DNA of 64,000 nt from Amaranthus tricolor (lineage: Eukaryota > Streptophyta > Magnoliopsida > Caryophyllales > Amaranthaceae). The translations under genes and the position numbers were made by a program. Of the stretch, positions 46,301-57,856 are shown piece after piece. The DNA lies in contig NC_080056.1 in NCBI RefSeq assembly GCF_026212465.1, forward strand, positions 22,566,464 through 22,630,463, read 5' to 3'. Every line of letters begins with the position of its first letter. Positions within the stretch are counted from its first letter, which is position 1. Below the pieces are notes generated by a model that was not told the origin of the DNA, did not search any database, and saw only the letters and a program-made list of their open reading frames with translations.

Positions 46301-47016
46301 TGAATGTATGTGCGTATATGAATATCAAACTTATATAACAATTTATGCAAAGGAGATAGAATGTTGCGGCTAATCTTTCCTTTCTTTTGATTAATTCCTA
46401 AATATTTTAGAACAATCTTTTCATTAATTCCAGAAAAAAATACAATTTTCGAACCAACATGGTATGTATCAAAACCAACAGTAGGAACATTGAACCATTC
46501 CCCCAACATCAAATTGTTAAATTCTATTTTTATTTCCTTAACAGTGCTTGAACATACTCCACTATCTATAGAAAAGTTTAAGATAAATTCATGCATTAGG
46601 TTTAGGAATATTGGTTTGCAACAAAAATCTGACATTAATATTTCCCATTTTTGATTTTGTAAAATGGCGTGAAGTTGTGGGAAGGGAGTAGAATCATACC
46701 AGTACTTGTCTAAACCAAACCCTACTGACATTTCCTTAGAGATTTCTTCAGCACTATCGGGATCAGTAATCATCGAACGTTTGGTTGTTTTAGATGATGA
46801 ACCACCTTTTGGTGTGGAGATCTGGCGTTTGGTTCCTGCATGTATTGTGGATGGAATTCGGGTTTCATTATTGGTTGCAATAGATGAGGATGGTAGAGCA
46901 TCAATCTGTGATGAAGGATGAACCACCTTAAGAGGTTGCGGTTGTGAAATTTTACAGGATTGTGGTGTTTTCTTGTTCACCTTCTTGCCGGATTTTGAGA
47001 TCTTTGGTGTCTTCAT
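46297..47016 (-). CDS. Env-position ORF of the copia element (putative plant transposon protein), 3'-truncated
   Basis: 239 codons starting MKTPKISKSGKKVNKK. The N-terminal ~90 residues are basic and Ser/Pro-rich with repeated basic clusters. From ~95 a folded domain resembles the 'putative plant transposon protein' family found downstream of pol in Sirevirus-type elements (FCCKPIFLNLMHEFILNF, VKEIKIEFNNLMLGEWFNVP, LSPLHKLLYK). The last ten residues are probably from the junction with CACTA DNA, because the family continues further. I see no signal peptide or clear membrane segment in the retained part. It lies 500 bp downstream of the RNase H stop. Function of this ORF class is unsettled. 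Confidence 0.7.
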   Translation of the reverse strand: MKTPKISKSGKKVNKKTPQSCKISQPQPLKVVHPSSQIDALPSSSIATNNETRIPSTIHAGTKRQISTPKGGSSSKTTKRSMITDPDSAEEISKEMSVGFGLDKYWYDSTPFPQLHAILQNQKWEILMSDFCCKPIFLNLMHEFILNFSIDSGVCSSTVKEIKIEFNNLMLGEWFNVPTVGFDTYHVGSKIVFFSGINEKIVLKYLGINQKKGKISRNILSPLHKLLYKFDIHIRTYIH

Positions 47017-47522
47017 TGTGATTTTGAAAGTGTTTTGAGAGAAGGAAGGTAATGAGTGACGTTTGCTGAGGAAAATGAGTAGACGTGTGAGGTGTGACGT
47101 GAGGAAGGGGTTAATATATGGGTGAGGGGATGGTTAATGAGAGGTTTAACGCTTCACGACATTAATTAGTTCATGTGAAATCAATTTGTTAATGAAGAGT
47201 TGGAGGGTAGATTCATGGAATGAGTAAATAAATCCAATTCGCATTATTTTATTTAGTTGAGTTGACCATCTATAAGAAAAATTATGAAAATTATAAAAAT
47301 TAAAAGATGACATTATTATATTACTTTGTGATAATAAATATAACGAACACATGCTGCTTCGGTCTGATCAATTCAAAACATGCAATCAAAAAGACATTCA
47401 TAGTACGTACTTTATTAACTATATACCTAATCCCTTCAATAATTAATTTTCAATCAAGGTTTTGTGGATGATTTAACCTTTTCAATTTCATGGTGCTTTA
47501 TGGGGAATTTTTTCCGTTAACT

Positions 47523-48557
47523 TTAGTGAAGCTTGATCATACCAAGTTCCAATCTCATCTTTTCATATTGTTCCCTCGGAAGTGGTTTAGTCATGATATC
47601 TGCAACTTGCTCATTAGTGTTAACATGCTTGACTATTATATTCTTATTTTCAACATTGTCCTTAAGAAAATGATGTCTTATATGTATGTGTTTAACCCTA
47701 GAATGATGTACTGGATCTTTGGATATGCATATCGCACTGGTATTATAACAATAAATAGGAACGCATTCAATTTTAATACCAAAATCTCTTAGCTGTTGTT
47801 TTATCCAAAGCATTTGGGAACAGCAAGCTGCTGCTGCTGCTGCCACATGTTCTGCTTCAACGGTGGATAGTGCAACAATGTTCTGTTTCTTGGAACACCA
47901 CGATACTAAACATGAGCCAAAAAAATGTACCACACGTGATGTGCTCTTTCTATTAACAAGATCTCCTGCATAATCTGCATCACTATAACCTTTCAAGTCA
48001 TAGCCATCACTTTTTGGATAAAATAAGGACAAGTCATTTGTTCCCTTTAAATATCTTAGAATTTTTTTTACTGCTGTATAACGTGATTCTTTGGGGTTAG
48101 ATTGAAATCTAGCACATAAACCAACACTAAATGAAATATCAGGTCTACTTGCAGTTAGATATAATAAAGAACCAATAATGCCTCGATAAATGGTTTGATC
48201 AACATTAATGCCTCTTAAGTCTTCATCTAATCTAACATTTGTAGCCATAGGTGTGTGATTGGTTTTAGCGTTGTTTAGACCAAATTTCTTAAGAAGTTCT
48301 TTTATATATTTTTGTTGATGAATAAAGATACCATTTTCAGTTTGTTTAATTTGCAAACCTAGAAAGAAATTTAATTCTCCCATCATGCTCATTTCAAATT
48401 CAATGCCCATTAGGCTAGCAAATTCTTTACATAACAAATCATTGGTAGCACCAAAAATAATATCAACATAAATTTGAACAACCAAAATATCAGTACCTCT
48501 ATTCTTAAAGAACAAGGTTTTGTCAATTTTTCCTCTAATAAAGTTATTTTTAATCAA
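47523..48557 (-). pseudogene. Copia RT C-terminal part and RNase H, open but RT motif damaged
   Basis: A 344-codon frame. The RT active-site region reads YVDIIFGATN (residues 31-40) where YVDDIIFG is expected: one catalytic Asp is lost without breaking the frame. RT thumb/connection blocks follow (FEMSMMGELNFFLGLQ, KYIKELLKKFGL, PMATNVRLDED, IGSLLYLTASRPDI). Then RNase H with YSDADYAGD, SWCSKKQNIVALSTVEAEH, the CCSQMLWIKQQLRDFGI block, HSRVKHIHIRHHFLKDN and ADIMTKPL. Catalytic acids of RNase H are present. The protein would lack its N-terminal RT half, which lies in another frame at 49,223-48,560. Confidence 0.88.
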
Positions 48558-48559
48558 AA

Positions 48560-49223
48560 ACTTGGATAATCTTTCATACCACTGCCTAGGAGCTTGTTTT
48601 GTCCCGTAAAGAGCTTTATCAAGCTTATAAACATGATCCGGTTTAGAGGAATTTTCAAAACCAGGGGGCTATTCCACAAAGACTTCTTCATCAAGAAAAC
48701 CATTCAAGAAAGCACATTTAACATCCATTTGATATAATTTAAAATTCATAAAAGCAGCAAAAGAAATTAAAATTCTGATAGCCTCTAACCTTGCTACAGG
48801 AGCGAATGTCTCGATATAATCAATCCCTTCTTTTTGATTGTACCTTTTAACCACGAGCCTTGCTTTGTTTCTTACTACAATTCCATGCTCATCTAATTTG
48901 TTTCTAAAAACCCACTTTAGTCCGATTACCTTCTTGTGCTTGGGTTTTGGTTCTAAGTGCCATACTTTATTTCTTTCAAATTCATTTAATTCTTCTTGCA
49001 TGGCAACAACCCATTCGGAATCTTTTAAGGCTTCTTCGTGATTCTTGGGTTCAAGGGTTGATAAGAACGCAAAGTGTGCATAGAAATTTCTCATTTGGGA
49101 TCTAGTTTGTGTTCCTTTATTCAAATCACTTACAATCAAATCAAGTGGGTGATATTTTTTATATTTCCAAGGTTTAGGCAAAAATTTTCTTGTGGGAACA
49201 GTAGTGTGCTCTGGATCAGTCAC
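48560..49223 (-). pseudogene. Copia RT N-terminal part
   Basis: The frame 49223-48669 carries [62 protein letters not shown] and [12 protein letters not shown], the standard first RT blocks including the Asp of QMDVK. After a TAG at 48669 the sequence continues as GFE...YKLDKALYGTKQAPRQWY to about 48,575. The downstream RNase H frame starts at 48,557. Thus stop and frame change separate the two halves. Confidence 0.88.
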
Positions 49224-49824
49224 ATGATTTTTGTTCTGTTTAGTTACTGGATCAACTCGTTCATTTGTGGGAACAGCTGGATTGGGAACAATCTGCTGGT
49301 CCTGTAGAACTAGCAGTTCCTGATCTTGATCTGACCTTTATGCATCTTCTTGAATGGGCTGATCTCCTGCTGTTCCTTGATCCTGCTGTTTCATTTCTTC
49401 TTCATCATCTTCAAGATTAGCAAGACATATTTTAACATTGTTTATATCCTTTCCACTTGTTGAAAAGTTAGTTTCATCAAAAATAATGTGAACGGATTCT
49501 TCTACGCACATTGTTCTTTTGTTATAAACTCTATAAGCTTTACATTGTGATGAGTAGCCAAGGAATACTGCTTCATCACTTCTCTCATCAAACTTTCCTA
49601 TATTTCGTTTTCCATTTACATGAACAAAACATTTACATCCAAATATACGAAAATGGGAAATATTCGGTTTTGCCCCTTTAAGCAGTTCATAGGGAGTTTT
49701 GGAAGTGATTGGTCTTATTAATACTCAATTTAAAATATAGCAAGCAGTATTAACAGCCTCGGCCCAAAAACTTTGAGGTAGACCACTTGCAATCAACATG
49801 GTTCTAGCCATTTCCTCTAATGTT
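49224..49824 (-). pseudogene. Copia integrase C-terminal and linker region
   Basis: Multiple frames. Recognisable blocks include WAEAVNTACYI-like (about 49,760), the LKGAKPNISHFRIFGCKC region (49,690-49,620), FDERSDEAVFLGYSSQCKAY (49,600-49,530) and an acidic/Gln-rich linker. Several stops. Confidence 0.75.
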
Positions 49825-50643
49825 CTATTTTTTTCTTTCAACCACAACAATTTTTTGTGGTGTTCTAGGTGTGGAAAAATTGTGACTTATGCCATGTTCA
49901 TTACAATAATTTATGAAGCTTGAATTTTCAAATTCTCTTCCATGATCTGACCTTATGCTAATGAGTTGATTATTATTGGATTTTTGTATTTTGTTTGCAA
50001 AAGAAACAAACTCATCAAAGGCTTCATCTTTAGATACTAAAAATAAAGTCCATGTGAACCTACTGTAATCAAAAACATATCGTTTGCCACTGCGGCTGTG
50101 AGTTCTCATAGGTCCACAAAGATCCATATGGATTAACTCAAGCGGTTTTGAGGTGCTTACCACATTTTTTGGTTTAAAGGATGATCTCACTTGTTTTCCT
50201 TTGGCACAAGGATCACAAACTTCATCCTTTTTGAATTGTATGGATGACAATCCTCTAACTAGGTCTTTTTCTCTTAACATGTTAATTAAAGAAAAGCTAG
50301 CATGGCGTAGTCGTTTGTGCCAAAGAAGAGGATCTTCCTCTAAGACACTGAGACAAGTCAGGCTCAATTTGGGAATAGTGTTGAGGTCCACAACATAGGT
50401 GTTCCCTTTTCGAATTCCTTCTAATACTACGTCTCCAGTGTCACTTCTAGATATAATGCATCGTTCAGAAGTAAATTTAACAGAGTTACCTTTATCGCAA
50501 AATTGACAAATACTTGGTAGATTGTGTTTTAAATTCTCGACTAAAAATACATTGTCAATGGCATGGGAACTTGACCTCCTACTTTTCCTTTTGCTATGAT
50601 TTCGCCTGTCATGTGTTTGGAACACCCACTGTCGAGATACCAT
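49825..50643 (-). pseudogene. Copia GAG-pre-integrase and integrase core
   Basis: A 272-codon frame with GAG-pre-integrase HHCC zinc region (DPLLWHKRLRHASFSLINML, later CDPCAKGKQVRSSFK), then the rve core: first acid in LIHMDLCGPM, second in SIRSDHGREFENSSF, and SPRTPQ-type end FSTPRTPQKIVVVER with changes (the Asn and Gly of the usual PQQNGVVER are lost). Just upstream, in a different frame at 50,640-50,590, is the protease signature SWYLDSGCSKHMTG with intact DSG. A frameshift therefore separates protease and integrase. Confidence 0.88.
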
Positions 50644-51125
50644 GAGTTGTTCCCCCTCACTAGAACCTGCAAAGCAAATTAATTGTTAGGATTAGGAACC
50701 CAGTCATTCTTGGGTTCCCTGTCAATTATACATGAATCATTTTTCTTAATCCACATGCGTTCGACATAAATTTTATTTGCTTTGGTATGCTGTTCCCTTT
50801 TTGCACATTGAAATTTCAGGTGTCCGCAATTTCCACAAAAGGAACAGACTTTACTACTGGGGAGATCTACATAGACCTTTTACTTTTTATTATTCTTAAC
50901 ATAACCTAGTCCTTCCGTACTCTTAGTTTTAGCGTTTAGACATTTGGGAAATCATTGATTTTCCCTTTTCCTCTTAAATTTAATTCATGTTTTAGTTTTT
51001 CATTCTCTATTTTACAGGAATCTATGTCTAATTTCATCTTTTGAAATTCAGTGCTAAACACGTGAGTGGTTATATCATTTACGTTTCTTTTTCATCCTAG
51101 CAATTTATATTGATTTATTTCAACA

Positions 51126-52500
51126 TTAAGAAATAATAAATTCCTGCTTCACCTTTTCCAATGTTTCTTTTAAAATAATATTTTGATCTAGCAAATAAAA
51201 AAATCTACTTTGCACATCGAACCTAAAGGAATTTAGGTAGGAAACATGGTCTTTACTAGTTTCAAGGTCTTTTTCAATTTGGAGACATTTGGCATTTTGT
51301 TCATCTAATTTCTCTTGTGTGTCCAAGAGCAACTTAATTAATTTATACTTATTGAATTTAAATAGGTGTTTAGGAAATGAACTAGAAGACCTTACCTCTT
51401 CTTCCTTAGACTCTTCATCCTTGCTATGATGAGATGCCATGGGACATAAATTTGCAGTTTCTTCTTCTACTAGAACTTCTGTCTCAGCTTCGCTCTCGGT
51501 ATCACCCCGTGCTGCAATCATGGCTTTGCGAAAGTCTGTTTTGAAGTTTCCCTTCTTAGGTTGTCTTCCATCTTCTCTTGCTTTTCCCTTGCCCTTTTTA
51601 TTCTTCCATTGTGGGTAATCCTTGATAAAGTGGTCGGTATTTCCACATTTGTTGCATTCAAAATTTGTCTTCATGTTAGCAGTTCCTCTTTCTTTGTTAT
51701 TTCTTTGATTTCTATATCTGCTGTTCCTGAAGAACTTTTAAATTTTCGCAGCAACATAGCAGCTTCCTCTTCATTAGTTTCTGATTCTTCATGATCATTT
51801 GCTGCCAGAGCCAAGCCTTTATTTTGAAAACTGTCTGCTGTTCCCAAATGCAATTCGTGTGTCATAAGGGAACCAGCCAGCTCTTCCAGATTAAACTTAG
51901 TGAAATCATTGGACTCCTGGATGGCTGTGACCTTGGCTCTCTAGCGTTCATCTTGTGGAAGACTCCTAAGGATTTTCCTGACCTGTTCATCAACGGGAAT
52001 AATCTTACTAAGAGAGACTAGTTCGCTTGTGATGTTTGTGAACCTAGTGAACATCTCTTGGATCTTTTCCCTAGGCTCCATGACGAACCTTTCATATTTG
52101 GACATCAAGAAGTCTATCTTGGAGCGTTTCACTTCACTTGTTCCCTCATGGTAACTTCCAGCAGGTCCCAAATCTGTTTGGCAGTTTTGCAACCCATAAT
52201 ACGATTATGTTTATTTGGTCCAAGACCACAGTGAAGTAATTTGATAGCAAGAGCATTCATCTCCATCTTTTGAAAATCTTCTTTCTCGTATTCAGTGATC
52301 GATTTAGGAATAGTTTCGTTATGGGAGTTAATGGTCGTCACCTCAAAGTCTCCAATTTCAATAACTCTCCAAACTTGATAATTTTCGGCCTTAATGAAGA
52401 TTTCCATTCTATTCTTCCAATAGGTGTAGAATTTCCCATCAAACATGGGTGGCCTTTGTGTTGAGTACCCTTCTTCCATACGTTCATTCATCTTCAACAT
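51126..52500 (-). pseudogene. Copia gag pseudogene
   Basis: N-terminal frame 52500-52129 has the UBN2-type region (RPPMFDGKFYTYWKNRMEIF, then a KTAKQIWDLL block). A frame change near 52,150 leads to YHEGTSEVKRSKIDFLMSKY and MFTRFTNITSELVSL; a stop follows at 51,941. Then 51865-51671 and 51674-51126 carry the zinc knuckle CNKCGNTDHFIKDY, whose last Cys is Tyr, followed by a basic stretch, an acidic region and a coiled coil (LIKLLLDTQEKLDEQNAKCL). The usual single Sirevirus gag is broken into at least three frames. Confidence 0.87.
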
Positions 52501-52555
52501 CTCTTTTGGGAACAGGATACTGCTCTCATGGTTTCCTGATTAAATGAGGAACAGG

Positions 52556-52569
52556 GCTCTGATACCAAT
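52556..52569 (-). promoter_or_regulatory. Primer-binding site (tRNA-iMet) of the second copia element
   Basis: The minus strand reads ATTGGTATCAGAGC immediately after the LTR end (tttctaca). Confidence 0.88.
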
Positions 52570-53597
52570 TGTAGAAATACCAAGAAATGGACGAACACAA
52601 CAAGAGGAGGGGTGAATTGTTGTATATCAAGTTTAAAATTTTTAGCCCTAATTTTTGCGGAATTATAACAAGAAAATAAACTTAAACTTAAAATGAAAAA
52701 GATAAAAGGTGACAACGATTTTACGTGGAAACCTTTTTGGCCTAATAAGAAGGAAAAACCACGACCCTCCAGGATTTCAATAATTCTCTTACTATGTTTT
52801 AGGCAATCAATTACAATTACATAAAACAATTTGCTTCAATAGAAGCTTCTCTACTCTAGGCCTACTTCTCTTCCTCTTCTATTTCTCCTTTTCTTTTTCT
52901 TTTATTTCTCACGCTTCACTTGAAGCTTCTTTTCTCCCCTAGACTTCCCTTAAGTCTAGTTACAACAAATCACTCAAATACCTTTACAAGGCCATATTCT
53001 GAAAAAGGATAAAAATTAAAAAGTTGCATAAGAAAAATATAATAAATTAATTGGCAATTGTATGCATAAGATATTTTTCTTATTTTTTTCTCACCTTTTT
53101 AGGACACTCTTAGATATATTCGGTTCAATCAATGAGCACTTCTATTTATAGAGCAAAATACCGTTGCATAATGAGTATGATAACTTCCAATTATTCCTCG
53201 ATCCTAAATTAAAGGAGGAGTTACTTGGAATATTTGAATATGCTGCCACGGTTACTATACTCTAAAAATAGAGTTACGGTTCCCTCATACTAAAAATAGT
53301 ATCGGAGCCAATATTAAGATCCTTATTATGTGGAGACCTTTTCTAATCAAAGAATAAGTCTTAGGTTATATTTAGATGACTAAAAATAGTTTTGCCAACA
53401 AGCTTATTAATTAAATTAAGCAACTAATTTAGCTTTTAACCGTTACATCAACTAAAAAACAGAAAATAAATTATTTGCAGTTTTCCAGCCGATGTCTTCT
53501 CCAGACTTGCAACGTAGAAACAGTGTGCGGTCTCCATCTACAACTTTCGTCAGATTGTCAACTTTGGGAACAGTAGACCTCCTGTCTACTTTTGTAA
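52570..53597 (-). repeat. 5' LTR of the second copia element, start truncated
   Basis: Homologous to the solo LTR 3414-4905: gaggtctactgttccca and the aattcacccc region are shared in order. TATA box (minus strand) at 53143-53150. The match stops near 53,597, where AT-rich and microsatellite DNA begins, so roughly the first 190 bp are missing. Confidence 0.82.
53143..53150 (-). promoter_or_regulatory. TATA box of the copia LTR
   Basis: TATAAATA on the minus strand, preceded by attttgctc, in the position matching the TATA box of the solo LTR at 4296. Confidence 0.55.
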
Positions 53598-53684
53598 CTT
53601 AATAATTTATATATAATTATTTAATATTTTATAATATTTAATACAACTTTTTTATATTTCTCTAAATTATTACTATTTTGTATT

Positions 53685-53717
53685 AATAATAATAATAACA
53701 ATACTAACAATAATACC

Positions 53718-53779
<62 letters not shown>

Positions 53780-53884
53780 CAACAACAACAACAACAAAAA
53801 CAACAACAACAACAACAACAATAATAATAATTAAAATAACAAAACTAATAAAATATAATAACAATATTAATAATATATAATGAC

Positions 53885-53948
<64 letters not shown>

Positions 53949-53967
53949 TTAATATTAATAATAATAA
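53685..53967. repeat. Compound (AAT)n / (AAC)n microsatellite
   Basis: About 19 AAT units, then about 15 AAC-type units with one interruption, then a second (AAT)n run of more than 20 units (53,884-53,947). The poly-Leu and poly-Ile ORFs here are artefacts of the repeat. Confidence 0.95.
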
Positions 53968-54149
53968 TTATAATAACAATAATTATTGCACGAGTACAAA
54001 AAAACAGTGGGAATTTTGAAATTTGAAAGGGAGAGACGGGCGGGCTACGAGTAGGGTCGTCGCCCCTGCAGAAAAATCTTCCACCTGATTTCCTTTGCCT
54101 TGCAAGCTCCTTTTTGCTATTTCCCGAGGTGGGGCAAAGCGGGGGCTAC

Positions 54150-56166
54150 GTGGCAGTTCGTCGCCTGTTCCCAAGAATCAAACATTTGTTGATGAGGTGG
54201 GCGACGGGTTTGCTTCAAAAATAAGATCTACCTTTAACTATAGACAACATGTAGAAGCTAGTAGTTGGAAGGGTATCACCAAACCCACTCAAGATTTTTA
54301 CTTTAATGAATTTAAGGTAAAATAATTATATACTTGTTTATTTTCAGATTTTTTATATATAAATTATTATAAGTATTTTATTTAATGAAAAATTTATGTA
54401 TTTAGAAACAATACAAATGGGACCCTCGTCTTGAACATTTCGTTAGGAGGGCATGGGAGAAAAAAGTCGCACGCTATGCGGATATGCTTTTCAAGGCGTA
54501 CAAAAAGTTAAAAAGCACGCCTGATTTTAAGCCCACATCCCTCGATAATGAGACTTGGTCACGAGGAAAAATGATTAGGAGCGCGTAGTTAATAAAGCTC
54601 TATCGGCTAGGAACTCCTCCAATCGACGTGGAGGAGGAGACAAGCTGAAGCCACCCATATAGGTTGCTCACTCCCGCATGCTAGAACCATGCGAAATTTG
54701 GTGAGTATTTAGTTAATTATGTAGTATACACATGGTCTTAAATAGTCATAGTCATTAATGTTACCTTCCTCTTGTTATCACCTTCAGCTAACCCTTTTTA
54801 ACATCAAACACCTTTCTTTTTTTTTTCTTTTTCTTTTTTTTTAGTTTTAGTTCTCAAAGTCGTTTTAAATATTTATAGGTATACACATAGTCTTAAATTT
54901 TGGTCTTATGAAGTTATAGAACAAAACCATGACATATATTCATATATATTATAGTGGTTTGTATCATTTATAGTTTCAGGCCACACTCATAAAAAGTAAT
55001 GTCTAAAATGTAGATTGGTTGATAGATTTGGGAGTGACTTTCAATTGTAAAAGAAGACTATTACAAAACTCAAGTCTAAAGTTCATTAACTTGTTGAATG
55101 AATATGCAAAATATAAGAGTGTCAATAAAAAGGGCTGTAGTACTAAAGTCCACTAAAAATTTCTTTATATAAACAACATGAACACTAATTAAAAATTTCC
55201 ATCCTTTTAGTATTTACTTAAATAATCTTATAATAAGAGGTGTAATATGAGATGCAAAAGCCAAACTTAAATCCCTAGCTACCTTTCAATTAGCTAGAGT
55301 ATATCCTCCAATTAACAAACAAGTAATAACATCATACAACAATTACTAGTTTATTTAGCACTAATATCCAAGTTTATACACTTTTACACACCTATTACTT
55401 TTTAAGAGTATAGATATTGATAATTAGAATCGAGCCGAAAATTAAAAAACTTAATTCATCACAAACGTTTAAATTTGATCCCAAAAATTCTAACATTAAG
55501 CTGTTTAATTTCTAAACTTTAAATCCGATAGATAGTAAATTCGTAAATTCTTAAATGAGATAGTTTCATGGTGATATTATTTTTATTGGGCTGACTAATG
55601 TATATTTAGTATGTTATAGTGACACTTACAATTTAAAGTGATCAAATTAAAAAAATGAGCTAATTATATAAATTCGTCTCTTTATGAAACGGTTTTATAC
55701 AAGACGACTGTAGTAAATTTGTTTATTTAACTAAATTTCATGTTAAAGTTTATTTGCAACCTATTGTTAAAAGTCTTAGAGATGAATTTAAATTTGGTTG
55801 GATGCTATTAAAAATGTAGATGCTGGGTCAAGCACAAAAAAGAAGAAAAGCAGAAAGGTATTTGGGGTTGGGTCCGCTTCCAAAATTATTTATCCATCAG
55901 AGCTAACCAATAATCCGTGTTCTCACCCTGCACAACCTAATTATGATGCCATCATTCAGACAAAAGTTTACAGATTTGGAAAGACGACAAACAGAGTTTA
56001 ACAATGGTTTATGGGAAGCAGTGCGAATGGGAAATGCTTAGATTGCGTTTGAGACTAATCAAAGTCTGACTCCACAAATCGAAAGAGAACGAGAAATTTT
56101 TTTGACATTTCTTCAAACGCATCTCAATTTGTTTCAACCCCCTCCCCTACCTCCACCTAATGAATG
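54150..56166 (+). pseudogene. CACTA element 5 second ORF (Transposase_24 / TNPA-like), decayed
   Basis: An N-terminal exon ends YFNEFK at a GTAAAA donor (54,319). The next piece (54,408-54,600) reads QYKWDPRLEHFVRRAWEKKV and DMLFKAYKKLK, the W-D-P...R-x-A-W-E signature of this family, then a stop at 54,589. Frame-shifted remnants follow: SARNSSNRRGGGDK near 54,620. After ~1.1 kb of AT-rich sequence, 55,798-55,900 encodes KKKKSRKVFGVGSASK, comparable to the K-G-R-V-x-G-x-G-S block. 55,950-56,165 encodes ERRQTEFNNGLWEAVRMGN and a Pro-rich end. No TIR or Tnp2 is seen nearby. Confidence 0.72.
54720..55780. other. AT-rich interval inside the CACTA pseudogene
   Basis: No coding signal; probably intron plus decayed exon sequence of the surrounding Transposase_24 pseudogene. 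A tract of t/c runs at 54,808-54,843 is the only notable composition. Confidence 0.4.
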
Positions 56167-56292
56167 ATTGAATTTATGTAACTTTTGTGACTTTATACAT
56201 AAACCTTTGTTTTATATACAATATGTTTCTTTTTTATTTTTATTTATTTGTTTTATGTGTGTGTGTATACATAAACCTTTGTTTTACATTTT

Positions 56293-56357
56293 TTCGGGTC
56301 GGATAATTTTCGATTCCGGGTCGGATTTTCGGGTCGGGTTTATTTTGAACAGCTCTA
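56293..56357 (-). repeat. hAT-like terminal fragment
   Basis: The minus strand reads TAGAGCTGTTCAAAATAAAC followed by repeated cgacccga motifs. This layout (short terminus plus a repeated GC-rich motif) fits a hAT-type end. No partner terminus seen, so truncated or unrelated. Confidence 0.4.
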
Positions 56358-57218
56358 GATTCCATAAAGATGAATCAAATATTGTATAAAATTAATATTC
56401 TATAGATTGTTGAGCAACTTTATAATTTCATTAAATTTTATTGAGTATATACAATAAAATGTTCATTAATAAAATAAAAGTAAATTATATTCTTAACTAA
56501 TTTGTAACTTAAACTAGATAGCATTTGTACAATGCACAGCTTAGTTCATCTTATGTGTAATATTTCTTGAAAAAAAACACATGAATTGTACATTATTGTT
56601 TGCATCGGATAATTTTTTTCTTTAGCATGCAATATTGATATTTCAGTTGATGTGATTTATTTCAATATTTATTTGATAAACTTTATATAAAAATAACTAA
56701 TATTCTCCGAGGCAATTGAAAAGAAATTATATAATTAATTAAGTTCAGAAGTGGTTCAACTAATTAATTATAGCATTCTTTTAAAAAACAAATATGATAA
56801 AAAAAAATTAATCCAAGGTAAGAATATATAACATAAGATTTAAATTCTTCATTAGTTATTGCTATATTTATGTATATTTATAAAAAAGTGAAACAAATAA
56901 AATTAGTAAAATGAAATGAAATAGAACATTTGGTAAAAATCAATAACACTAAACAAATGCCCATCCAGCAACATAAATAATTAAAACGGTATTTCCTCAA
57001 AATGCAGTGTCTAAGTTTGTTCTGGTTACAGATAAAGTAAATCTAGCTAATTCCTAATTCTTTCTGATACTCCAAAACAAATTAATCCGATTCCATAAAT
57101 GCATGATTAAAAAAAAAATTAATATTGTCATGGTAGTACTTACTCAATTAATTTATTTATTTAGTAATTTGCATCATATTACAAAAATACCCCTTAACCT
57201 TTACAGTGGACTTTAACT
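56358..57218. other. AT-rich interval, nothing recognised
   Basis: No ORF with a domain, no tandem repeat. The left boundary of the Tat LTR falls somewhere in or just after this stretch. Confidence 0.4.
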
Positions 57219-57820
57219 GTTGGTCAAATGGGCTTTTGGATCTCCCATCTTCCCTGAATGACCCATAGGGTTTCTACTTCCAAGATACCTTAACTTCCTT
57301 CCTTGGAAGTAACTACCTGTTGGACCTAACTTCCCACTCACCCACATTCTTTGATCATCCTTCTTCCACGGTGGATAACTGCCCACTATCTTCCACTCTC
57401 CATCATAACCACCAGTTGCTGCCCATTACTCCCATGATCATCAACTCCTCCTCAACAATAACTTCATTTCCTTCATTATAAATAGGGGCAGCCACCAAGA
57501 AGGAAAAGGACATCTGAAAATAATCCTCTTAAGCATCCTCGCTCATACTCCACTTCATTAGCCTACAAACATTCCAATAACATCACCCACTGCATCTTTT
57601 GGTATTCATTCTGTAATCGCTAATTCCATATTCTCACATCCACGTTCTAACTTGAGCGTCGGAGGGGTTTTCCGGGAGATCACCCCCGGACAAGGCTAAC
57701 GTGTTGTTTCGCAGGAATTCAAGTCGCTTCCTCCCACGAGTCGCTCCTCTTGATCACACTTCCACCTATCTCCAGGTATTTTAAGTGTCTTTTGCACTTC
57801 CTCGTTTCACAACCGAAACA
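57219..57820 (+). repeat. 5' LTR of the Tat element (left limit uncertain)
   Basis: The right end is CA at 57819-57820, just before the primer site. The left end is provisionally TGTTGGTCAAATGG at 57219; without the 3' LTR this may be wrong by hundreds of bases. TATA box at 57477-57484. Confidence 0.55.
57477..57484 (+). promoter_or_regulatory. TATA box of the Tat LTR
   Basis: TATAAATA followed by ggggcagcc, about 340 bp before the LTR end. Confidence 0.6.
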
Positions 57821-57823
57821 GTT

Positions 57824-57841
57824 TGGCGCCGTCTGTGGGGA
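57824..57841 (+). promoter_or_regulatory. Primer-binding site of the Tat element
   Basis: TGGCGCCGTCTGTGGGGA begins 3 bases after the LTR. The first 9 bases match the common plant gypsy site complementary to a tRNA ending ACGGCGCCA (tRNA-Asp-like); the remainder is diverged. Confidence 0.78.
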
Positions 57842-57856
57842 TCTAAACAAAAAGTC

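Larger units (their letters stand above)
46300..53597 (-). mobile_element. Sirevirus-like Ty1/copia element, both ends truncated
   Basis: Minus-strand order: LTR (53597-52570, 5' part missing), primer site, gag, protease, integrase, RT, RNase H, then an extra ORF where Sireviruses carry an env-like gene. The 3' end and 3' LTR are absent; the extra ORF runs into CACTA DNA near 46,320. The LTR lacks about 190 bp at its start compared with the solo LTR at 3414-4905. Pol is split into several frames, so it is not autonomous. Confidence 0.9.

Noticed and set aside
53621..53864. Poly-Leu, poly-Val and poly-Ile ORFs
   Set aside because: Translations of compound AAT/AAC microsatellites.
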